A stretch of DNA of 64,000 nucleotides. Origin: Antedon bifida (taxonomy: Eukaryota; Echinodermata; Crinoidea; Comatulida; Antedonidae). The notes beneath the pieces are model-generated. The model searched no databases. It was not told where the DNA came from and was given only the letters and a program-made list of their open reading frames with translations. This document shows, piece after piece, positions 22,578-50,945 of this stretch. The position numbers and the translations under genes are program-made. The stretch is from assembly GCA_963402885.1 (NCBI GenBank), contig OY727103.1, forward strand, positions 16,022,085 to 16,086,084, in the 5' to 3' direction. Position 1 is the first letter of the stretch. Each line of letters opens with the position of its first letter.

Positions 22578-25500
22578 TGATATTGTTAAAATTATAGATA
22601 GTACCAACAATTGACTAGCTACACCAGTATGACTGGAAGTATTAGTATTAAAAATATATTCCTCCATACATACTACATTACCTCACTTCACCATCCACTA
22701 TTAGAATGATCTAAAATCGATCTACAGTATTGACATCTACAGTAAATGGATTTTTCTACCTTTTGGCACACATATTTAGTTTTTGCACTGTATCCGATAT
22801 CCCTGCTAAAAATAAAACCATAAATTAATAAACTTAGGAGTAAAGCACGAGTTAGTGTGCCTGCCCTTTTGGGTTGCCATTTCACTAATGTGCTAAAATA
22901 GACATCCTTCTTCATAATGAACTATAGCCGTGCGCCAAGTTTCATTTCCAAGCTATTAGCTAATGTATTGTATGCTTTTACCCAATTCACACGGCAAGAA
23001 TATGAACATTAATGTGATAGGAGAGTGGATCTCTTGATACACTCAGGCATATCGTGCATGCATGTCTATTATTAATAAAAGAAACATCTCAGAAAAAACA
23101 ATCCATTAATCTGTTCCCGCATAGAGTACATAGTAACATAGTTAGCGTGCAGACAGTTGGCAGTTTGACTTAATAAATGATATTCATAAGAAGAAAAATA
23201 TTTTGGCATACATGGCGTGTCATATAGTAACCATATACTTGTGCTGGAACCTGCAGTAGCAATTATTTTCCGAAACTACATAAAAAAGGAACAGAGTTTT
23301 AGTAAAATCCGAACTACTGTAGTACAGTATTACTGTAGCCTTGTTTCGGCGAGAATGCAATTTATCGTTCGTTTAATAAATTTGTAAATTGTTATGTGAA
23401 AATTGAGCTTAAGTTGTAATTGTCACTTGCTCAAAGACTTCCATAAACACTTAAACATATTAAGTGGGAAATCCCATATTACGTTAATGACGTATTACAG
23501 CCTTGATTACCATACTGAAGGGAGGCATATTATAGTGTACACTGAATCATGAATGGTACAGTACATTATATTTTACAGAAAGTGTAAATTTGTATGAAGA
23601 AGTCATTAATAAAACAAATGATTAACTGACTTTTAAAGAGGTGTAAATTCCATCCCACAGTCACTACACATTGGTACCTCATGTACAGTACGTTATGCGC
23701 AATTTGAAATTGCTCACGGATGGGTGTTGATGAGCTACGTTGCCGATGATGAGTGAATATGGGGCTTTACCCTCCTCTTTATGCCTGTACAGTACTACGT
23801 TTTGTTGTTTTCAAATTGTGCATTGAATTTGAAATTACAAATCTCTGCGCAAATTTAAATTGTGCAATAAGAAAAACCTTGCGACAATTTTCATGAACAA
23901 ATATTTTTATTCATGTGATTTTGTCCTTTTATTTTTTATGGTGTTTTTTGATATCCGTGACAAGCTACAATAGACACTTTTTGAGCCACTGTGTTTGATG
24001 AAAATATATTGAGGAGTTGAATTGGAAAACGAGCTTAAAACTTTAGTAGGGAGGCTTATTACTGTACATCATCGTAATCTTACTCTTTCTCAACCTAGTA
24101 GAACTTAGTATCGATGATCTACCACTAAACTCTGATGCTGTTCTACATGCAATACTAATTATGCAGAAAATAGAAGATCATTATCTATATCTGTATACAA
24201 TCAAAATGCAAATGCAAAGTCTCAGGAGTATCCGCCTCACAATTACATTTACTTGTCGTGCCATATTTGTATGTCGTCGTCATGGATATTTAGACCATTC
24301 ATTGTTTAAAGGTTTGTAAGGTGAGAATTCTCATTAAAACTTGCTTGCCGAACAAAGCATTTTTAGCTCAATAAAGAGCACATTCAAAATACATTTTCTA
24401 GAAGAAGAAATGAGTTTGTTGCGTAGAAAAAATAATATTATTTAATCTTTAATATAGTAATTTAATCTTTTGTTTTGTTTAATAATAATAATGCCTACAC
24501 CTGTAATGTAAAATCTTACTCTTACTGACTTATTTCAATCTCATTTTAAAACATTTTCAAGCACTTTGAGACAAGATCTGCTAATTGTTAAAAATGCTAT
24601 ATGACAACATTATTACAATATGAATTAGAATGTGTATTGACTTGCCTCTATTACAAATACAGTATCCCTGATTTTCAAATAAAATACTTTTTAATACTGT
24701 ACATGAAATATCTTTTATAAACTGGTTTTTGCTTTTTTTAAATCCATATTCCTAATTTACTAAAATGTACTACTAGCATTTTGTTTTAATAATATTATTT
24801 CAATTACTTAATTAAACCTTACTTTCTTACTCATATGAAAATAATATTATAAATTGAGTGCTTTATTATTTTTTTAACAAAAAAATTGTAGAAAATTGTG
24901 TGAAATAAGTTCATCTAAACTGTCAGACTTTGCATTTTAGGTTTTGGGATCAAATAACGTTGCAGCCTAGGTTATTTTTGTACTTTGTTGTTTTTGCTGC
25001 TAGTGGTGTATAGACCTCCTAGGTAGGCTAAACGTGTATTGTAACAAGTAATATATTGAGACAGCATTTGGTGTAACAAGTCCTTAAATGGATAAAGTAA
25101 AATTCATTTACACATTTAAAATTATATACAAAAACGTTTTGAGGGTCTGTTTCTTTTGCATAGCGCTGAATAAAGCAAATTTATTGAAAAAAAAAAAATT
25201 CTGCTCCCAAATAACATTACAGTAACAATCATTACCCAAAAAGCCTTTGTTAATATTACTATAGTGACTTTAACTCTGACTAAAACTATTTATATGAATA
25301 GCGTTTTTGTTCTTTTTTCATTAATACTGTACTGTATGACATTTTTCCCAGCCTGACATTGTTCAGACATGGATACTGTTTATTAGGTTATATGCATGAT
25401 ATGCATATAACCTCTTGATTCTGTCAGGATCTTTATTTATTTATTTATTTATTTATTCTTTCCTTAGCACTATTTTGTCCGTGAATTATCTTGGCATCAG

Positions 25501-26452
25501 TTTCATCTAGCTAAGTCAATTTTTCAGAGTATATTCCTTATGGCCAGGAATCGATGTGGTCATGTTTTCACGGTGCGCAATCATAAATTACGCGGTCTAC
25601 GCGCGATTTAATGAAATCACGTTTGTAATCATATCTTCACAAGCATGAATCACTTTTAAACAAAATTTGGTACTCATAAATTTCAGGTCATATTTCATCA
25701 TATGGCAATATAATTACGTGCGTAGCGCATATAACGCATGCGTACGCGCGCTTAAAAGTTTTAAAATTGTCAAAATTTATTTTCGATGAAATTAGAGTAC
25801 GTTTCAGGCAATTTTAAGCGTTTAAAAAATTGCCACGAGTGCGCAGAATTTTGCACGCGCACTGCGCGTTAAACGTTAATGCGCACTCTTTTTGCCCGAT
25901 TTCTGTTTTACAATCTTTCTTTAATAATATCATCATATTTGATTCACTTTTCAACTCGAAATTGCGTTATACAAGCACGTCAAAAGTGACAGGCTACGCA
26001 CGTATAAGTTAACAAAATAGTGAAAATATGCTAAATTTTAAAATTAATATATATCGTCAGAATGCTGGGGAACACCTATTTTTTATTTCATTTTCTTGAA
26101 GTGTATGTATCATATGTATGATTTATTATCAAATTAAGAGAACAAAAGTTGATTAAGTCATCATTAATTGCATATTGAATTAAAAAAAATTAATTTCGAC
26201 AATCAAACAAATTTTGACATTTTCTTAGGCCGAAATAACAAACTTAACATTAACTTTCTTTCTTAAGAATTTCATATATTAAAGTTAAAAGTATATAGTT
26301 TGACAGTGCATCATTTTTTTAAATTTTTAAAGATGTCATCATAGTAATAAATTATAATTCATTGCGGTATGTAATAATCTATCTGCACCAAAGTGGCTAC
26401 TGAATAGTAAATACACGGAGGAATCATTCTACATGTTTTAGTAAGTTGCGTA

Positions 26453-26515
26453 TGGCTCGGTGGTCTGTGCTCGTGTCTATAGCATTCAAGGTACCGAGAT
26501 CGAGCCTCACTTTGG
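26453..26515 (+). mobile_element. tRNA-like SINE head
   Basis: The A box is TGGCTCGGTGG (26453-26463) and the B box is GAGATCGAGCC (26496-26506), at tRNA-like spacing. The paired stems of a working tRNA are not evident. Confidence 0.5.
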
Positions 26516-26634
26516 GTAACGAAACGAAATAAGATTTTTTTTTATTATTTGTATTGTTTGTTCAATTTTATTTCTTAGTGTATAGATTATACACATGATT
26601 TATAATGAAATCTAGATAAAAAGAAACTTATGTC

Positions 26635-26700
26635 AAGATTCAAGATTCAAGAAATTTTATTTGTCCATAAAAATGGAAATTCACTTTGCTTGGTAGATTA
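26635..26700. repeat. Retroposon tail with GATTCAA repeats
   Basis: The repeated word AGATTCAAGATTCAAGA is followed by TTTTATTTGTCCATAAAAATGG. A weaker match is at 15364-15430. Short terminal microsatellites of this type end some CR1/L2-like LINEs; the assignment is tentative. Confidence 0.35.
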
Positions 26701-28552
26701 AAACAACAATATTGCAAACAATTTAAAACGTGCAGTATTATAACAGATTAAAAAACTTATGTCTTTATTATTATGTAACAAATGTGGTTTATGACATTAT
26801 ACGCAGAGGGATCTTTGATCGGATTGCGATACCGGCTATTGTATTTGCGTTAGTAAGATCCTAGCATATATTATAAATAATTAAAGATTCTGAGAAAATC
26901 AATCAATCAATATATCTTTTACAAATCAATTATCTTTATTTTAATCAATGCATATAACCTATAATTCGTCATAGTGACGAATTAAATCTAGTTGCTATTA
27001 AGTATTATATTATTTTATATTATTGTTTCGTACCAAAAAGAAAATTTCTATTGGCAGCATTTCTGAATACAACCTTTGTAAGTTCTATTTATATAATCAT
27101 CCCAAAATAACTAAAGCCGAATAAGAAAAAACAATAAGACTGGACAGAATGAACAGCATCAGAACACAAACCAAAACAGGAAAGATTTAAACCAATTGGG
27201 AAGAATACTGTAATGTCACAAGGTGTAAATGATGAACTATACATTTGATTGCTTTACAATACAGTTCAAATTCTATTGTCCTGTTTTGAATAGTTTTATT
27301 TACAATGAGAATAAAAAATAAACAAATACAGTACAACAGTCAAAGAGTAGCGATAAAGCCAGTTGTTAGAAAAGTACCAGACTATGACCTAGTGTTGCTG
27401 TTGTTTATCTGTCTACCTATCAATGTACAACTTGTATTTAGATTATTAACTGCATATGTGTGTATTTGATTGTTGCACAATAGTCTCATTGCAGCAGTGT
27501 ACAGTTAATTGTTAACGATGAGACTGATGATATTCAAACAGTTTTAAATAAGTATATCCATTTTCATTTCATTTGAATATTAATTTTTTTTCCTCGTTTA
27601 TTTGCGTGTTTAGTCTCAGTCAAAGTGCATGTTTTTCACTATACATTTTATGATATTTACACCATTCAACGTTCCTTGTTTATACAATGATATTCAAGTG
27701 TTAACATTGTCTGTCACCTTTGAACGTTGGACAATTCAATGTTATTGGCATTGACTCACTCTATTTTTTTATGATTCCAATATTGTGATATCTAGATCCA
27801 GAGTATAGAAAAACATACAAATCTTGCTTACACTATGTTTGTACAAAAGGTAAAATTATCTTAATGTGAATATGACAGCACCTACTGTATTTCTGTGTTC
27901 ACACGCACTAATATTAAGCTTAGTAGACCGCATTTAAAGCTGATCCAAATCATATCCAAGTTACAACCGACGTACAGTAAGTAAAAAAAAGTATGTACCG
28001 ATGTGATTATAACTTCAGTAGATTCAGGGTTATATTTGATGTAATGTTACTGTAGGCATAAACATTTGAACGTAGATCAAGTTAATCCGCATACTTGTAT
28101 TTAACTCCAATAGAGAAAAGAGAGTGTTAGTATTTTTAGGTGGCGCATGTCAATCATCATCCTTGTTTAATGTATACAGAGTTTGATTTGATTTGATTTG
28201 AATTTATTTGGAAAATCATCATAAAAAATACATACAAAGTGATAACATAAATTACGGACATTACAAATAATACATGTTTCATGTAGTTTCATGTAGCATT
28301 CTGATACTCTTTTTCTTGAGTCTATCTAATTCCAAACGGTAGGTATGTGTACTATGCTACCACAGGAAGTCAAAGTGCTAGATTACTCAAGTATAGTGAA
28401 ATCACCTTTTATACTAATCATCATATCTGTTCGCACTTGACATATGTTCTAGACTGGTGTCCACACTTAATTCAATACTGTAATAATGCTTTGTATTGTT
28501 TAAATATTCAAAATCTTCTGTCCATTTTCTGGATAAATATTGACACACTGCT

Positions 28553-28712
28553 CACTGGTGTAATGCAGAGGACTTAGGCCCCTGGTTTAGGGATCCTAAG
28601 TGGCCCTAAATGCTAGAAACTGTGGTGTTTTTAGCCATTTTCGACATATTTTGTTCATATGTTCTGGGCTCCTGGGTTTAACCTGTGAGTGCTCATAGAT
28701 GTTACGCCACTG
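28553..28712. mobile_element. hAT-like MITE, family F (copy 1)
   Basis: It begins CACTGGTGTAATGCAG and ends GTTACGCCACTG. Inside it shares GGCCCCTGGTTTAG and GGCTCCTGGGTTTA with copies at 42528-42664 and 44680-44873. Confidence 0.65.
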
Positions 28713-30526
28713 ACGATACTTATTCACCTAGACTCTTCAATCCATATTGAATACAGGACATATGGTAACCCAATTGTAAATATTGTCGACTCTATAATGA
28801 ACCAGTTTCAGTATAGAAAAACGTGCAGTATTACTGTTGTTATTTTACATTCGTATAAAAGTTTACAAATCACAATGAATAAAGCCTCAAGTGCCATTCC
28901 CTGTTACTGCTATTGTTGAAAATTGACCATTTCATTCATTTAGAACAATTAGAATTGTGTGGCATAAAATAAAAACAAAAGAGTGTATTTGGCCAGTTTA
29001 AACTAAATGCTTGATTGCAAATGCTATGCTACAGTATCAGTGATTTGCTGAAAAAATGAATCATATTGATAATTTAATCTTATTAATTGATAATTTAATC
29101 TTATTAACTCAATTCAATCAAAGCCAATTTGAAAATAAATTAAATGTCTATATAAATCCCACACAAAATTTCATTCAAATTTAAATTCTGTAGACTAATT
29201 ATATTATGCATCCATTAAAACATGAACCTTTTTTTATTTTACCCCATGGCAAAATAGAACAGTCCAGATTACATCATCATAAATGTTTGAATGTGATATA
29301 TTGTCAATGTTACTTGTAACATTATAAAATGTATTTTTAGAAGCATGTACTTTAATTGGATACATTTCTTCTTAATGATTGTCTCCTTGTTCAATCTATG
29401 TGTATTTATTATAAATGTTGCTATTCCTATAAGAAAATATTTTGTTTCATCTACTATCCACTTTTTTTTTATTGTCATACATTAATCCACCCACACACAC
29501 ATTGTCATGCTATAATATTAATGTTATTATTTTATAATGTTCTTCAATGTTTAAGTAATGTATGTTGTTTGCTGGAAATAGACCTACTGCAGCCTTTCAT
29601 GGCCATGATCAATCAATATTGTTTGTGCAAGAAGAAGATCATGAATTTAAAGTGTCTCTTCAATCTATTGAGCGGTTTCAGAGCCTTTGGTACTTAAGTT
29701 AAACATAAAAATGTAGATTTAAATTTAACATAAATTAACAGGCATAGAACAAATTGTAAACCGCCTGGTGAATATACTGAAAATTAATTAATATTTAGAA
29801 TACAATAATAATGATGAGGAAATTATTTTTTTGGTCTCTGCGATTTCCTGTCTTCGTTCTGTACAAATTTGTGTATGCCGTAAATTATTATTCACAACTG
29901 TACAATTACAATGGCATGTTGATGATGTAATTTAAAATGAGTGTGATTTACAACTTCTGCCTTCCTACATACCACATAGTCAGTATTTTAAACTTTAACC
30001 CCTTACTCATCAAACAATCCTAAAAATGTTTTCATAAAACATAGCAAATTATTACATTTATTTATTCATTTTACCAGGGTGGCTCAATTAGTCAGAAGTT
30101 CAGCACGACATTTTACAATTTTTACGCCAAATTCCACTGCATTCATGCCTGATGCACTATTGCATAAATCTTATGCATACTGTGTACTGTATGTTGTATC
30201 TACAACCTATTGTGTATTATGTTTCTATAGGGCGAATCTGGAATTTGATCAGATCAAAAGTTTAATTTATTGTCAGAGGTTAGATAAACATTTAATAAAA
30301 TAACAGCATAGTCTACTTTATACAAGCAATAATTAAGCTCAAAATATGTTGAAAAATATAAATAATTAAAAGTATTTATGTTTTTAATTTAATGTCATTA
30401 ATCCTACAGATTAAAGAAATCACTTTAAAGCAGAATATTTAATTATGGTATTGTTATAAGATGATAGTTATTTCACTATAAAAGATTTACAAAAATCTGA
30501 ATGAATTATTATTGGTTGTTTCTGTT

Positions 30527-30608
30527 AGACTAAATCCTGACATAAGATAGGATTTGCACATAGAACTCGGAGAATAAGCAGACATCTTAACCACCAAGCT
30601 ATGACTCC
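30527..30608 (-). mobile_element. tRNA-derived SINE fragment
   Basis: The + strand ends CATCTTAACCACCAAGCTATGACTCCAC, the complement of the A-box head shared with 62585-62675. The B-box half is degraded. Confidence 0.5.
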
Positions 30609-31117
30609 ACAAAATGTTCACTTCTCTCGTAGTCCGAGATCTTTTCCAAGGACTATACCATTCAGAATATCTTACGACTAAACTAATTGATAACCATCTA
30701 TTTAGATCGATTGAGAAGCGTTATTCAGCCCAGCCATTTGCTTTCATCATCACCATTTTAACAGCCCGCAATTACTTCACGCTTTTTTAAAACCATTCAA
30801 CCGTACCAAATTACAATTAGAGTTGTCATAATTTAAATCTGTTTTATAATGAATGCATTGATTATTACTCCAAGAATTCACAGTGAAAATCGACAGTTAC
30901 ATCATTAAACAGTTGATTTTTAGAAATAGATATTCATAAAGCTTAATAGTAAAATCATTGAGAAATAAAACTTATTTTCTCCATGGTAAATTGTACTGTA
31001 TACAGTCACACTTATTTTAGATGAGTTTTTTCTTTTTTGCAATTGCTATTTTATTGTAACGATCATGTTTCTGCTGATTCCACCAGATTGTCTGCACTGT
31101 ATCTACACTTAACAATA

Positions 31118-31254
31118 TGTGTCCAGTATCATAGGCAAATTCTGTAATACAGTGTCATATACAGTATGTATCATGTGGCATCTGTTAGGCTTATGGCCGG
31201 TAATACAAGCATCACATGTGATAAAGTATATTATGACAGTATCACAGAATTTAT
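31118..31254. mobile_element. Inverted-repeat element, family K (copy 3)
   Basis: The left part is GTATCATAGGCAAATTCTGT and the right part is ACAGTATCACAGAATTTATAG. It ends about 110 bp before the CDK17 leader-exon acceptor. Confidence 0.6.
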
Positions 31255-31362
31255 AGTATATAGTATCAAGAATTGACTACTACTAATTCTACAAAGAAAA
31301 ATGCAATGCAATTTGCTATTTGTCTTTTTATTTTAAATACTTGTTTATTTTACTATTTGCAG

Positions 31363-31658
31363 ACTGTACAACAATACCATTAAAATCTAAGGAAGTCATA
31401 CCAGTAGAGACGAGAAAGGACTCATTCATAAGGGAATTAATTACACAACTATTTGGAAGTGATTGTTAAAACATGGAGTCAAGGAACTCAAGTCTAATAG
31501 TGTAATGATCTTATGAGATTTCCACTGCTGAAGTACATCATAAACTTCTTAAATCCAATTTAAAGTAACTTATTAATAACCAAATCTGAATGGTATTACA
31601 ATTGCTACTAGATAATTTGACTTGTTAGTATACTAGACAGTGTTATTATTCAAGAATC
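31363..31658 (+). promoter_or_regulatory. CDK17 5' UTR within the first coding exon
   Basis: The acceptor TACTATTTGCAG precedes 31363. The leader runs to the ATG at 31659. It contains a short upstream ORF of ten codons starting at the ATG in AAAACATGG (about 31473). A 35-codon open stretch from 31364 to the TAA near 31468 has no in-frame ATG and joins nothing recognisable, so it is treated as leader. Confidence 0.5.
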
Positions 31659-47413
<15,755 letters not shown>

Positions 47414-48165
47414 GCTATAGCTGGTGTCATCATGTCTTATGGGACCATTATCAATCATATCCTAATCGTAAAAACTAATTAATATAGATACTATATGTTG
47501 TCCATGTTGTCAGCAACGCTTGGTAGAAACCGATCAAACTGGAGCAGCTGTTAAGTGCTCTACTTGTTTGGTAATACTTGACAGAAATATTAGGCTGCAA
47601 CACTTGTTAGATGGCAACGCTTGTTAGAAGATGTGTTGTCAGATAGCAACATGTTTGTTAGATGACAATGCTTGTTGTTAGATGGCTGACAATGTGTTTT
47701 GTTAGATGGCAACACTTGTTGTTAGATTGCAAAATGTGTTGTTAGATGGCTGACAATTCTTGTTAGAAAGTAACACTTGTTGTTAGATTGCAACATTTGT
47801 TAGGTGTGTTGTTAGATAGTAACATGTTTTGTTAGATGGCAACACATTTTGTTAGACAGCAACTCTTGTTGTTAGATAACAACACATTTTGTTAGACAGC
47901 AAAACTTGTTGTTAGATGGCAGCACTTAGCGTTGACAAATCTGTCAAAATATATGTTTAAATTAAAACCCTTGATACAACCGTAATTTATTAAGTACGTG
48001 CTGTTGTAAATTATTTCAACACTTGAGTGTAATATTTATGTAAATGCACATGTGACAATCATCTTAATATGGGTCAGAAATCACTCATGCGTGTCAAGAA
48101 TCATGTGTAAATGGAACAAGAGGTCAAACCAGTAACTTGTTGCAAATAAAAATCAAGAATGGTGG
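47414..48165 (+). other. Presumed CDK17 3' UTR
   Basis: The sequence after the stop runs through a GTTAGA repeat array (47570-47935) to an AATAAA at 48145-48150. The end point is inferred from that signal alone. Confidence 0.4.
47570..47935 (+). repeat. Degenerate GTTAGATGGCAACA array in the presumed 3' UTR
   Basis: About 15-17 units of 17-24 bp share TTGTTAGATGGCAACACTTG. Each complete unit has TGTT and AACA four bases that can pair across a 7-base loop, AGATGGC. The unit length varies, so this is an old and diverging array. Confidence 0.8.
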
Positions 48166-48590
48166 GGGAAAGAAGGCGGGGTGGTGTGAGCCAGGGACTA
48201 TATCATGCCTTGAGCCATTGTTATCCCATGGGAATAAAAATGCACTGTATTTGTCCCTGCATTCTGCTTGTGTATGTGTCCATGTTCTACATGCAGGTTC
48301 AGAAATGACCTTAATAATTTACCATTCATCAAAAGTTTAGAATGTATTCATAATTTATGAAATCACTCCACTGAAATGATAATTTTACAAACAAAATTCA
48401 ATCATGTAATTCAAAGTAATTAATTTTTAAAAATTCAAAGATTCTTGCGTACTTATAAAGTCATTATTTTTGTATGTAGAAAATAGCGCAGTGATTGAAA
48501 ACAAACCAGGTTTAATTAAGTTTTTGTTAGTAACAAGTCATTGACTGATTGACACAACTATCATTTGATCATTCTAGCTGGTTTGTAGTA

Positions 48591-48758
48591 CAGTCGACTA
48601 ACCCAATACAGGACTCTCTAAAAACTAGAAACTCTCCCAAAACCAAACTTTTCTTTAGGGCCAAAATGTCCCAATTTCTTTTTTAGAAACGCCAGAATAT
48701 CTGGAAAAACAGACATTAAGGCCAGCTCAAGGGTGTCCAGTATTGGGAGAGTTGACTG
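48591..48758. mobile_element. Pogo-like MITE, family G (copy 2, complete)
   Basis: The left end is CAGTCGACTAACCCAATACA. The right end is the complement of CAGTCAACTCTCCCAATACT. The CAGT-CAACTCTCCC terminus is typical of pogo/Tigger-related elements. It is about 168 bp and non-coding. Confidence 0.7.
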
Positions 48759-48774
48759 TGTAGACATGGAGGTG

Positions 48775-48912
48775 TAAAGCTCTGTCTACACTATCAAACT
48801 TTATGTGACTACAAAATATGATGTGCCCAAATATGGACATGATGATGTCATATCACTCCCGTATTTGGGAATATCACTACCATATTTGGGCACATCACTC
48901 TATTTTGATAAG
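48775..48912. mobile_element. MITE, family A (copy 8, right end missing)
   Basis: The left end TAAAGCTCTGTCTACACTAT is intact. The interior has CCAAATATGG and CCATATTTGG boxes. The right terminus has been replaced by unrelated sequence. Confidence 0.8.
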
Positions 48913-50172
48913 CTGAAATCACAACTACAGGTATATCATACTCTGGTTTAAGATGTTAAATCTATGTTAACTAATGTCAAACTGTATTGACTATATCGAC
49001 ACAGATGACTTGAAAATTAATCCGATACAAAAAAGATAAGCCACAATGTGTGAGGTACATGCTGAAGAAAATTGCAGTTTCGATAGGTGAAAGAAATGAA
49101 GACTGTTGGTGGCAACACTACCTTTTGAAGTTTTCAAATGTATATTTTAACAATGATTTTTCAATATTGGATAACTCCACTTACATTTCATTGGCTAATA
49201 CTGTAAAAACAGTAATTTTGACATGAACATCTCACCAGTTTGATTGGCATCGGTTTGATTGGCATCGGTTTGATTGCCACCGGTTTGACAACACAAGATC
49301 AAGTGGTTTAGTGTCTTTCTGTTTTGTGTTAGCTTGCCACTAAATAAGTGGTACTGTACCTCCTCGAATAAACTTATATTCATTTTAACTAACCTTAATG
49401 CCTTTTTTACGAGCTAATTCCACTTTTTCAACATTTTAAAATTTTGTAATTACGAATACAAATAAGTTTTACTCTACATAAATTATTTATAGAAATTATA
49501 CATAGAAATGGAAAAGCTATGTATTTGTCTAAATTCATAATATGTGATGTGTTTTATTGTGAGTTCTGTTGGCCTAGTAAAGGTTTGCCCTTGTTAACCC
49601 CTTTTTCTGCTGAACCCACCCGATATGAGGGTCAGGCCTTTGACTATTGGGATAATATAACCAATATATAAATCACAAAGATAACTATTTATATTGTATT
49701 ATAACTAAATAATGTAAAATTAGTAAATAGTGTTGATTTTAAATAGTGCTTAGTAGAATTTTCTGTATGCACAACAGTTAAAACACTAAGTTTTCATTAA
49801 CGTCGCCCTCATACTGTTGATGATGTACTGTTTGTTCCTAACTATTTTTACGACAATTTCCAAGATTAGATATAATGATGTAATCATTGAAATAGGCATT
49901 TTGGGACTTCCGCGCATACTTAACGCCAAGGTGGATAACCACCTATAAGTATTGTCAAATCTTATATGAAATTTATTTTCGCATAAGCTACCACAATGCT
50001 GATAGGTGTTTAGACTTGCGCATGTTGTGTTTAGACATGTACACACAGTATTCGTCACACCCAATTGCTTCGTATATTGCAAATGTACTGTACAGTCCCT
50101 ATTACCCGATCATAATATTGTGCCTTTGGCCAAACGTGTCTTTTATTTTTACCATCATATCCTTTTTCTCGG

Positions 50173-50313
50173 CAGGGGCAGATCCAGAACATTTCAAACG
50201 GGGTGCGCTAAAATATACTATTGTTGTCAAAAATTGATATCAAAACGTAGTTCATAATTTCATTGTGGCTGTCAAAAGGGGAGAGGGTTGTACCTTTGGG
50301 GATCCGCCCCTTC
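50173..50313. mobile_element. Inverted-repeat element, family H (copy 3, complete)
   Basis: It begins CAGGGGCAGATCCAGAAC and ends GGGGATCCGCCCCTT, which are inverted matches. Internal blocks are shared with 19261 and 33897. Confidence 0.7.
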
Positions 50314-50472
50314 GGAGTACAACCCCAATACAATAAAAAGTATTTTTATTCCATTGTGTGCTATAGAGAGAATACCTCATAATAATCATTATCATTATTT
50401 TAATCCCTTGTTTTATTTGTAGTGTACTTAGTCTTATCATTGGCCTAATCAATAACGTGTACAGTTCTTAAT

Positions 50473-50945
50473 CTACGTTCACACTAAAGCCTAGTTTCCA
50501 TAAAATCGCTACACGACAGAGCGTAGCGATTCTGTGGAAACGCTAGAATTTATCGGGGATCTAGTACGCGAGCGCTAAATATTCTTTGGTACGCGTATAC
50601 GATTTATCGTCGACAAAATCGGCAAGGTTGAACATGGTTGAACTTTGCCGATTTGACTGCGATGAATCGGGGAGCCTTCCCGATTGCGTCGGCGACATCT
50701 GCGCGTGTTGCGATTTTAATGGAAACGCTGTAGCGATTTTATGGAAACCAGGCTTAAGGCCGGATTCCAGTCTGGAGACTGCAGAAAAAGGATCATTAAA
50801 CAATGGGTATAGTGTTAAAGAATAAACCATTTACACTAAACACATACCGGATTCCGTATAACACATGTGTGTAAACAAAAAACGTAACATAGCCTAGAGT
50901 TTTCTCCGGCCGCCAGAATGAATCCGGGCACAGTGTGAACGTAGG
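50473..50945. mobile_element. Outer inverted-repeat element, interrupted by another
   Basis: The ends are CTACGTTCACACT and AGTGTGAACGTAG, perfect over 13 bp. After removing the inner element, the next inward bases also mirror: GGCCGGATTCCAGTCTGG against CCAGAATGAATCCGGG. Confidence 0.75.
50485..50757. mobile_element. Inner inverted-repeat element, family D
   Basis: The ends are AAGCCTAGTTTCCATAAAAT followed by CGCTAC, and their complement TAGCGATTTTATGGAAACC followed by AGGCTTA. The interior repeats GTAGCGATT and GGAAACGC. It sits just inside the left terminus of the outer element. Confidence 0.8.

Larger units (their letters stand above)
25386..26983. mobile_element. Possible large DNA transposon block (1.6 kb)
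   Basis: The left edge is a palindrome with 12 bp arms (GGTTATATGCAT, 3 nt spacer, 25386-25412). The right edge repeats TGCATATAACCT (26949-26960) and adds a 9 bp-arm hairpin (AATTCGTCA...TGACGAATT). The interior has CpG-rich words (ACGCGCG, GTGCGCA, TGCGTACGCGCGC) unlike its surroundings. A TTTA microsatellite (25432-25458) lies inside. No transposase is seen, so the class is uncertain. Confidence 0.45.
20021..31362. other. Probable first intron of CDK17 (11.3 kb)
   Basis: No recognisable protein-coding homology is seen here. It holds a CTAG-rich patch (20105-20310), a 328 bp inverted-repeat element, a possible cassette exon (22121-22201), family K copies, a CpG-bearing block (25386-26983), hAT-like and SINE copies. 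The stretches 22600-25380 and 26990-28180 show only AT-rich DNA with many TACAGTA-type words. Confidence 0.45.

Noticed and set aside
31364-31470. Open stretch PVETRKDSFIRELITQLFG before the CDK17 start
   Set aside because: It looks protein-like but has no in-frame ATG, ends before the CDK17 start, and no upstream exon joins to it in phase.
47570-47935. CRISPR-like spaced repeats
   Set aside because: Units vary in length and sequence and have no unique spacers. This is a eukaryotic 3' UTR minisatellite.
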